From the NCBI GenBank assembly GCA_945897765.1, contig CAMDGP010000026.1, positions 1-14,605 on the forward strand: a stretch of DNA of 14,605 nucleotides. The letters run 5' to 3'. The notes under the pieces were generated by a model that saw only the letters and a list, made by a program, of their open reading frames with translations, did no database searches and had not been told where the DNA came from. Below, piece by piece: positions 1 through 5,202 of the stretch (position 1 is its first letter; each line of letters begins with the position of its first letter). Both the position numbers and the translations under genes were made by a program. The stretch comes from Chitinophaga pinensis (GTDB taxonomy: Bacteria; Bacteroidota; Bacteroidia; Flavobacteriales_D; Crocinitomicaceae).

Positions 1-260
1 AATTAGCTAGTTTATTAAATATACCGTTTTTCATTTCTACGATTTCGGATGATTTACTGGGTAATAAACTAACTTTAGTGCTTGAAAGTAAACTTGATAG
101 TCCATTTAAAAAATCAGATTTTGAGACTTTACTTACAAAGTATGAAATACCAAAAATGTTTGCAATAATCCCTACTTTTGAACGAACAAGTAGCGGAAAA
201 ATAAACCGAAAGGCAACTACATCTAAAATTCTAGCCAATGATTGGAAACCGATTTTATGA
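1..260 (+). CDS. AMP-forming acyl/aryl-CoA ligase family protein, C-terminal fragment (5' partial)
   Basis: The reading frame is open from the first complete codon (position 3) to a TGA at 258-260, so this is the 3' end of a gene that begins outside the window. The 85 visible residues match the small C-terminal lid domain of ANL-superfamily adenylating enzymes. An N-terminal stretch ends in a strand-like segment (GNKLTLVLES). It is followed by YEIPKMFAIIPTFERTSSGK and then INRK, which is the family's 'P+x..v..fprT.sGKi.R' signature. The Lys of SGK is the residue that normally supports adenylate formation. In Bacteroidota a gene of this shape is often MenE (o-succinylbenzoate-CoA ligase of menaquinone synthesis), but the substrate-specifying part is not visible, so no symbol is given. 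Its last 23 bases overlap the start of the J-domain gene, implying co-transcription. Family assignment is fairly sure and the substrate is unknown. Confidence 0.75.
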   Translation, partial: LASLLNIPFFISTISDDLLGNKLTLVLESKLDSPFKKSDFETLLTKYEIPKMFAIIPTFERTSSGKINRKATTSKILANDWKPIL

Positions 261-1083
261 TATTCTAGGTTTACCTTTTGGCGCAAGTGATCAACTGATT
301 AAAAAACGCTACAAAGAACTTGCTAAAAAATACCACCCTGATCGGAATCCCAGTCCGGATGCGAATAAACGATTCATTGAGATCAACGAAGCTTATATTT
401 ATTTGCTCTCAAAAGATAAGTTTCCTGCTAAAAGTTTCGAGGAACAACAAAAGGAAAAGACTGAAGAAGAACAGAGAGCTTATCGCGAAAAGGCTTGGAA
501 CTATGCAAGAGAAAAGAAAATGCGCGAAGAAAAGGAATTACTTAATTTTTATCGTTCATTGCGTAAAGGTTGGTCATGGATTGCTTTTAAATCGGTTGCA
601 ATTTTATGTGGAATTATTTTTGTTGTAATGCTTGTTGATTTTTTTCTACCCACACAAGCGATTCCGGAGGTTGTAACGGAGTATTCAAATGATATCTATC
701 ACAGTGTTGGTAGCCATCAAGTAAGTTTGATTAAAACAAAATCTGGGAAAAAGCTGTGGACAAATGAGTTTTACAACAAAGATTTTAATTATAATCCTTT
801 TTTTGTATTGGAATCGAGTCAGATTTTTCGAAATCCAATTAAAGGCAAAATTTATTCTGAAAATCGATATTTTGAAATTCCGATTCATTTCACGGTTTAT
901 TGGGCTCAATTTGTATTGAGTCCGTTTTTACTTTTTCCGATTTTTATGTATTTCTACAAAAAAGATAATGCGTTTTTCGTGATTGGACATTACTTATCGC
1001 GTTATGTTTCGGGCATTTTGGTAGGTTTGTACCTGTTGACAGAAGATCGATGGTTTCATTTAATTACAATAGGAATTTTTTAA
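238..1083 (+). CDS. Membrane-anchored J-domain (DnaJ-like) protein
   Basis: This 281-aa protein opens with a J domain at about residues 5-60 (FYDILGL, helix II KKRYKELAKKYHPDRN). The HPD triad at residues 33-35, which stimulates DnaK ATPase, is intact. A highly charged Lys/Glu helix (about 62-105) follows, then a hydrophobic segment at 114-137, a soluble loop (about 138-215) and two closely spaced hydrophobic segments at about 217-240 and 245-267. There is no Gly/Phe region, no CxxCxGxG zinc finger and no DnaJ C-terminal domain, so it is not canonical DnaJ. It is probably a co-chaperone that recruits DnaK to the inner face of the membrane. The ATG at 238 is chosen because the J domain starts at residue 5-6; this places the start inside the preceding ligase gene. 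The nth start lies 1 base after its stop, so the three genes look like one transcript. The client is unknown. The 140-215 loop has no motif I recognise. Confidence 0.85.
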   Translation: MIGNRFYDILGLPFGASDQLIKKRYKELAKKYHPDRNPSPDANKRFIEINEAYIYLLSKDKFPAKSFEEQQKEKTEEEQRAYREKAWNYAREKKMREEKELLNFYRSLRKGWSWIAFKSVAILCGIIFVVMLVDFFLPTQAIPEVVTEYSNDIYHSVGSHQVSLIKTKSGKKLWTNEFYNKDFNYNPFFVLESSQIFRNPIKGKIYSENRYFEIPIHFTVYWAQFVLSPFLLFPIFMYFYKKDNAFFVIGHYLSRYVSGILVGLYLLTEDRWFHLITIGIF

Positions 1084-1084
1084 T

Positions 1085-1729
1085 ATGACAAAAAAGCAAA
1101 AAGCAATTTACGTAATGGAAGAGTTGGAAAAGTTTTATCCAGAAACACCCATTCCGCTTGATCATTCCGACCCTTATACTTTGACAATTGCTGTTTTGTT
1201 ATCAGCTCAATGCACAGATGAGCGTGTCAATAAAATCACTCCGATTTTGTTCAAAAGAGCGAACAATCCATTTGATATGGTCAAATTGGAAGTTTCCGAA
1301 ATTCAAGCGATTATTCGTCCGTGTGGGTTATCACCCAAAAAGGCAAAAGCGATTTGGGGACTGTCACAAATTTTGATAGACAAATATAATGGTGAAGTAC
1401 CACAAACCTTTGAACAATTAGAAGAATTACCAGGGGTTGGACACAAAACTGCATCTGTTGTGATGTCGCAATCTTTTGGTTTTCCTGCGTTTCCGGTTGA
1501 TACACATATTCATCGCTTGCTGATTCGTTGGGGCTTGACTTCAGGAAAGAATGTGGTTGAAACAGAACGCGATGCTAAAGCCTTATTTCCAATTGAAAAA
1601 TGGAATAAGTTACACTTACAGATTATTTTCTACGGACGTTCGCACTCACCAGCACGCAGCCCAAAATTAGCGATTGATTACATTACGGCAAAAATCGGAA
1701 CAGCAAAGGCGAAAAAAGAATTGGTTTAA
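1085..1729 (+). CDS. nth: Endonuclease III family DNA glycosylase/AP lyase, lacking the Fe-S cluster cysteines
   Basis: This 214-aa protein is a base-excision repair glycosylase of the HhH-GPD family. It would remove oxidised pyrimidines and nick at the resulting abasic site. The N-terminal six-helix core carries LLSAQCTDERVN (residues 38-49). The helix-hairpin-helix LPGVGHKTA (115-123) holds the catalytic Lys121, and VDTH holds the catalytic Asp139. The usual bacterial protein ends with a C-x6-C-x2-C-x5-C loop that binds a [4Fe-4S] cluster. Here the equivalent stretch reads GRSHSPARSPKL (184-195) and contains no Cys: Ser188 and Leu195 stand where the first two ligands should be. The only Cys residues are 43 and 80. 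The chain then ends after a short Lys/Ala-rich tail. It is probably still a glycosylase, since cluster-less relatives are known in the superfamily. It follows the J-domain gene by 1 base, and its TAA overlaps the stop of the convergent thioredoxin gene in a TTTAAA palindrome. Confidence 0.93.
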   Translation: MTKKQKAIYVMEELEKFYPETPIPLDHSDPYTLTIAVLLSAQCTDERVNKITPILFKRANNPFDMVKLEVSEIQAIIRPCGLSPKKAKAIWGLSQILIDKYNGEVPQTFEQLEELPGVGHKTASVVMSQSFGFPAFPVDTHIHRLLIRWGLTSGKNVVETERDAKALFPIEKWNKLHLQIIFYGRSHSPARSPKLAIDYITAKIGTAKAKKELV

Positions 1730-2022
1730 ATCGCGTTTGTGATTTTACTTTTCAAAGTATGTAATGGAAAAGCACCACTTTCTCGCCAAAGCACTTCCCC
1801 TTTTTTGAATAGCATAAAAGTAGGAACGCCTCGAATTTTATAAATATCAGCAATTGCAGGATTTTTGTCCACATCGATTTTTAGAATCCTAATTTTTTCT
1901 CCCATGTCTTTTTTTAAACTATCTAAGACAGGATGCATTGTTTTACAAGGTCCACACCAAGTTGCATGAAAATCAACCAATGTTGGTGTCTCCGAAGCAA
2001 CGATATCTTTAAATTTTCCCAT
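1726..2022 (-). CDS. Thioredoxin (cytosolic, single domain)
   Basis: This 98-aa protein is a single thioredoxin fold with no signal peptide, so it should act in the cytoplasm as a disulfide reductant. The active site is WCGPC at residues 22-26. Asp17, in the buried position before the active site, and the cis-proline loop GVPTFMLF (Pro67) are both present, so all catalytic elements are intact. At 98 residues it is slightly shorter than the usual 105-110. The start is fixed by a strong promoter box ending 4 bases upstream of the ATG, which suggests an mRNA with almost no leader. It is convergent with nth and their stop codons overlap (1726-1729), leaving no room for a separate terminator. The upstream M28 gene is on the same strand but 165 bases away, and the thioredoxin has its own promoter. 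Several trx paralogues are usual in such genomes, so I do not assign trxA. Confidence 0.93.
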   Translation of the reverse strand: MGKFKDIVASETPTLVDFHATWCGPCKTMHPVLDSLKKDMGEKIRILKIDVDKNPAIADIYKIRGVPTFMLFKKGEVLWRESGAFPLHTLKSKITNAI

Positions 2023-2026
2023 GATG

Positions 2027-2034
2027 CAAAGATA
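2027..2034 (-). promoter_or_regulatory. Bacteroidota -7 box for the thioredoxin gene
   Basis: On the minus strand the sequence reads TATCTTTG-CATC-ATG. It is a perfect match to the Bacteroidota sigma-ABfr -7 element TAnnTTTG and ends 4 bases before the thioredoxin start. No clear TTG -33 element lies at the usual 17-23 base spacing. Transcription would begin at or beside the ATG, giving a leaderless or near-leaderless message. Confidence 0.6.
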
Positions 2035-2187
2035 CTCAGTTCCATCATTGATGAATGTAACTTTTGTGACAAGATTTTATTAGAAGCAAAGAAATGAACT
2101 GATTCGCCGCGACTAACTGAAAGATTAAAGTTGTAGTATGTTTTAATTCATTCCATTCCTTCACTTTAAACTCTTAACTCTTAACAA

Positions 2188-3441
2188 TCACTTCATCCCT
2201 CTAAAAAACTCCTCCAGCAAATTGGAAAGGTTTCCAAAGGCACTAAAACTTAGTTCTTGATAGGTGTCGTAAATATCGTGATAATGTTTGTTCGGACCCA
2301 TTGTGTAGATATAGAATGCAGGAACACCCGCTTCAGTGAAGAAATAATGGTCAGAATTGGCAGCAGGTCCACGGCGTTTGATTTGTGCAATGTAATTTTT
2401 TCCTTTGTTGATGTTTTCCAAACGTGTAAATTCCTCAGGGAAAAGTGTTGCATTGACAACCGTAATTCCTTCTTCACCACTTCCCATGATGTCAAGGTTC
2501 AATAGAAAATGAACGCTTTTCAAATCAACTGGCGGATGCGAAACCATATACTTTGAACCATACAAACCTATTTCTTCTCCTGCAAAAGCGACAAACAAAA
2601 GATTGTATTTTTTTAATCCTTTCGCTTTGAACTTTTCAGCCAATGAAATCAACATTCCATTACCACTCGCGTTATCGTTGGCACCAGGAAAATAAGTCGA
2701 AGATCCCATTCTACCTAAATGGTCATAGTGAGCCGTAATCATGATTGTTTTCTTTGATTTTTTTGTTGCAGGTAAATAACCGATAACGTTGCGTGCTGTA
2801 TGGTTTTTGATTTGTGCGTCAATGTCAAAAGAAACAGCTGTGGAATTCGATTGAAAATGGATTTTAAATACTGATTCTTGAATCTGAATAAATGGAAACT
2901 TATAGGCTGTTTCTGAAACCGACCATGTAAATTTAGTATTTACAACCTCCATCACAGGCGCATATTTTGCGATTATTTTTAAATTTTCTCTCACTTTTGT
3001 CAAGGTGTCACCGCCATAACCAAGATTCAGGAAATAAAACATTTTGTTTTTGTCGAGCTTTGAAAAACTATATTTCCCAGTGTAAAGTTCGTAAATACCT
3101 AAGCTTTGAAATTCTGTGGTTCCGTTTCCTTTTCCTGAAGCTTCATTTACTATAAAATCTACACCGGGAGTCAGTTGTTTGTCACCTATTTTAACTTCCA
3201 TTTTGGTTGGGAAAGTATTTACAGGGAATGTAAAAGATTGAAAATAAGTCCCATTCAATTGTTTTAAACCAATTTCTTCAAAGGTTTTAGCAATGTGATT
3301 TGCAGCAATAGAATCTCCAGCATTCACATACCCACGACCGTGGAATTCAGGAGAACAAAGCTGCTTTGTAAAGTCTTTTACGCGTTCCGTTTGAGCAACA
3401 AGATTTAAACTAAAAAAACTAATTAGTAGCGTTATTCGCAT
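2188..3441 (-). CDS. Secreted M28-family zinc metallopeptidase (aminopeptidase-like)
   Basis: This 417-aa protein has a short signal peptide (about residues 1-17, hydrophobic LLISFFSLNLVAQ) and should be exported to the periplasm or beyond. Residues about 20-220 form the N-terminal and PA-like insert region. The peptidase domain (about 218-417) carries all five expected metal-ligand positions of co-catalytic di-zinc M28 enzymes: His238 in TAHYDHLG, bridging Asp256 in GANDNASG, Glu289-Glu290 in AGEEIGLYGS (catalytic base and ligand), Asp317 in NLDIMG, and His388 in HYHDIYDT. It is therefore probably active and removes N-terminal residues from peptides; its specificity cannot be read. The ATG at 3441 lies inside the last 23 bases of the upstream 345-aa gene, so the two are likely co-transcribed and perhaps translationally coupled. 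Length and motif order are normal for Bacteroidota M28 proteins. I see no T9SS C-terminal sorting domain; the chain ends soon after the catalytic domain. Confidence 0.93.
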   Translation of the reverse strand: MRITLLISFFSLNLVAQTERVKDFTKQLCSPEFHGRGYVNAGDSIAANHIAKTFEEIGLKQLNGTYFQSFTFPVNTFPTKMEVKIGDKQLTPGVDFIVNEASGKGNGTTEFQSLGIYELYTGKYSFSKLDKNKMFYFLNLGYGGDTLTKVRENLKIIAKYAPVMEVVNTKFTWSVSETAYKFPFIQIQESVFKIHFQSNSTAVSFDIDAQIKNHTARNVIGYLPATKKSKKTIMITAHYDHLGRMGSSTYFPGANDNASGNGMLISLAEKFKAKGLKKYNLLFVAFAGEEIGLYGSKYMVSHPPVDLKSVHFLLNLDIMGSGEEGITVVNATLFPEEFTRLENINKGKNYIAQIKRRGPAANSDHYFFTEAGVPAFYIYTMGPNKHYHDIYDTYQELSFSAFGNLSNLLEEFFRGMK

Positions 3442-4456
3442 AACGTCGGCAAATTTTAAAAATTAATTCTTCGGTTGTCTCACTTTCTAAATCCCAATTG
3501 TGTCTTTCAGCCATATCAGCTAAAATTGTATGTGCACTTTCTAAATTTATTTGCGAGTCCAAACGTTTAATAGAAGAAGAAAATTCATCACTTGAACCGT
3601 CGAATAACTCATTGATTAATGTTAGTTTTTCGTTTAAACTAAACGAACCAATTAAAGTATCTAAAGGTGCAATTGAATTTTTATTTCTAACATTTGTCTC
3701 AATTGCTTTTAACCCAATTGAAAGCTGATGATCAGTTGACGCATTTTGGTTAACGATTGAAACAGATTCTTCAATTGGTTCGATATAATTTTCAAATGTT
3801 TCAATTATTTGCGCATCAACTTCGGGAAATTTATGTTCGATTGGTTCTTCAATGCGAATTTCTTCAATCGGAGTATTTTCAATAACAGGAGTTGCGAATT
3901 TAACTTCATCAAAATCATTTACTGGAACTAATTGTTTCTCGGTTTCAAATTCTGGTTGAACGTCTTCGATTGTTAAAGTAGGAGCAGTTTCTGTGAATAA
4001 AGAAACGGGTTCAACAATTTTTGGTGTTATCACTTCTTCAGGAGTTGGAACAATTGGTAATTCAGGAGTTTCTTCAACAATTATAGTTGATTCTTCTGTA
4101 GCTGTTGAAAATTCAAAATCAACTGCTTTTGGTTCCTCAAATTCATTTGCATCAGTCAACTGATTAGCGGTTTCATTTGCATTTTCTTCTTCGCCAAACA
4201 AAGTAAAATCAAAAGGTGCAGTTTCCTCTAATTTAATTTCTTCAACTATTGGCTCATTGAAAACCACTTCTTGCTCATCGATGAAAGGTGTTTTTGTTCC
4301 CAAAACAGAATCAGCATAAACTTTATAACGCACAACAACCAAGCGTTCATATAATTCTCTTGATTGGTTCACCATTGTTTCCAATTCTGTTAATTCAATG
4401 GATCCATTTTCAATTTTTTCAAGTGAACTTTCTATGGCAGTAATCAAAGACTTCAT
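3419..4456 (-). CDS. Conserved Bacteroidota protein of unknown function with long acidic linker
   Basis: This 345-aa protein has no signal peptide or membrane segment. An N-terminal helical part (about residues 1-50: LEKIENGSIELTELETMVNQ, then a Tyr/Arg-rich helix) loosely resembles the XseB-like two-helix pattern. A long, low-complexity, probably disordered region (about 55-245) follows, dominated by Glu, Pro, Val and Ile, with imperfect repeats such as PIVEEIKLEE and PIEEIRIEEP. The C-terminal 85-90 residues are folded-looking: SFSLNEKLTLINELFDGSSD and then a Trp-containing helix. I recall this 'LN(E/D)(K/R)..fINELF.G' pattern from uncharacterised Bacteroidota proteins. The ATG at 4456 is preferred. 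An in-frame TTG at 4495 would add 13 residues but is a weaker start and lies before the conserved part. A perfect -7 box sits about 90 bases upstream. The gene overlaps the M28 gene by 23 bases. Function is unknown; a scaffold or adaptor would fit the disordered middle, but that is inference only. Confidence 0.8.
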   Translation of the reverse strand: MKSLITAIESSLEKIENGSIELTELETMVNQSRELYERLVVVRYKVYADSVLGTKTPFIDEQEVVFNEPIVEEIKLEETAPFDFTLFGEEENANETANQLTDANEFEEPKAVDFEFSTATEESTIIVEETPELPIVPTPEEVITPKIVEPVSLFTETAPTLTIEDVQPEFETEKQLVPVNDFDEVKFATPVIENTPIEEIRIEEPIEHKFPEVDAQIIETFENYIEPIEESVSIVNQNASTDHQLSIGLKAIETNVRNKNSIAPLDTLIGSFSLNEKLTLINELFDGSSDEFSSSIKRLDSQINLESAHTILADMAERHNWDLESETTEELIFKICRRYANNATN

Positions 4457-4546
4457 ATTTTTTATTTTTAGGTAATTTTTCAACAAATAAGCCAAGTTGC
4501 TAACGAATATGCAACTGGGTTAAACTTAATAACGATTTTTAAACTC

Positions 4547-4554
4547 CAAAGTTA
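4547..4554 (-). promoter_or_regulatory. Candidate -7 box for the 345-aa protein/M28 unit
   Basis: The minus strand reads TAACTTTG, a perfect TAnnTTTG element. The ATG at 4456 lies about 90 bases downstream, which gives a leader of about 80 bases. I see no convincing TTG at the -33 distance. An inverted repeat at 4570-4590 would sit across the region where the -33 contact is expected. Confidence 0.45.
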
Positions 4555-4569
4555 AAAACAACACTAATC

Positions 4570-4590
4570 ATTGAGTGAAAAATTCTCAAT
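4570..4590. repeat. Inverted repeat in the divergent intergenic region (possible operator)
   Basis: ATTGAG (4570-4575) and CTCAAT (4585-4590) are perfect complements separated by 9 bases. The dyad lies between the divergent 345-aa-protein gene and tdk, just upstream of the minus-strand -7 box. The size and position would suit a dimeric regulator. It is short, and AT-rich DNA produces such dyads by chance, so this is tentative. Confidence 0.25.
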
Positions 4591-4626
4591 TACTTATTAA
4601 AATAAATGTTAACAATTTAAACCACT

Positions 4627-5202
4627 ATGTTTTTAGAACAATTTCCAAGTAGTAGCCGCCAAAATGGATGGATTGAAGTCATTTGTGGGTCAATGTTTTC
4701 AGGTAAAACGGAAGAATTGATTCGTCGAATGCGCCGCGCTGAATTTGCAAATCAAGCTTTTATAATCTTTAAACCTGAAATCGATAATCGCTACTCGAAG
4801 AAGAAAGTGGTAAGTCACCAAGGATATGATTTTGAAGCTGTTGTAGTGAAATCTTCCGCTGAAATTTTAGAGAAATGGAACGGCGAAAAAGTGGTTGCTG
4901 TCGATGAAGCACAATTTTTCGATGAAGGAATAGTAGAAGTTTGCAATAAATTAGCCAATAAAGGTGTGCGCATCATTCTAGCAGGTTTAGATATGGACTA
5001 TAAAGGAATTCCGTTTGGACCAATGCCTGCTTTACTTTCGATTGCTGAATACGTCACAAAAGTGCATGCTATTTGCGTTTCTTGTGGTAATTTAGCCCAA
5101 TTTTCACATCGAACGGTCAAAGATTCAGGACAAGTATTAGTGGGAGCTGTCGAAAAATACAAACCGCTTTGTCGTTCGTGCTATAATATTGCACAAAATT
5201 GA
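4627..5202 (+). CDS. tdk: Thymidine kinase (type II, zinc-binding)
   Basis: This 191-aa cytosolic enzyme would phosphorylate thymidine to dTMP in the nucleotide salvage pathway. The P-loop GSMFSGKTEE occupies residues 21-30, and the Walker B/catalytic stretch VDEAQFF has Glu94 as general base. The substrate lasso region carries AGLDMDYKGIPFGP (119-132). The zinc site is formed by Cys150/Cys153 and Cys182/Cys185, the latter within the GAVEKYKPLCRSCY signature. Length is typical for TK1-like bacterial enzymes. The upstream region shows no perfect TAnnTTTG box on this strand. The stop TGA (5200-5202) overlaps the TTG start of murF-alr (5199-5201), so the two are almost certainly co-transcribed. 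All key residues are present. Confidence 0.96.
   Translation: MFLEQFPSSSRQNGWIEVICGSMFSGKTEELIRRMRRAEFANQAFIIFKPEIDNRYSKKKVVSHQGYDFEAVVVKSSAEILEKWNGEKVVAVDEAQFFDEGIVEVCNKLANKGVRIILAGLDMDYKGIPFGPMPALLSIAEYVTKVHAICVSCGNLAQFSHRTVKDSGQVLVGAVEKYKPLCRSCYNIAQN

Noticed and set aside
320..628. A 102-codon frame overlapping the J-protein gene
   Set aside because: It is out of frame with an intact J domain and its Lys/Arg-rich translation is what A-rich codons give in a shifted frame.
2171..2184. Tandem CTCTTAA x2 just after the M28 stop
   Set aside because: Two copies of a 7-mer in AT-rich DNA, with no further units, do not make a meaningful repeat.
2257..2505. Open frames on both strands inside the M28 gene
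   Set aside because: They are shadows of a gene with complete catalytic motifs and normal length; their translations show no domain pattern.
4457..4495. A TTG start adding 13 residues to the 345-aa protein
   Set aside because: ATG at 4456 precedes the helical part directly; the added residues are Lys/Tyr-rich translation of AT-rich leader.
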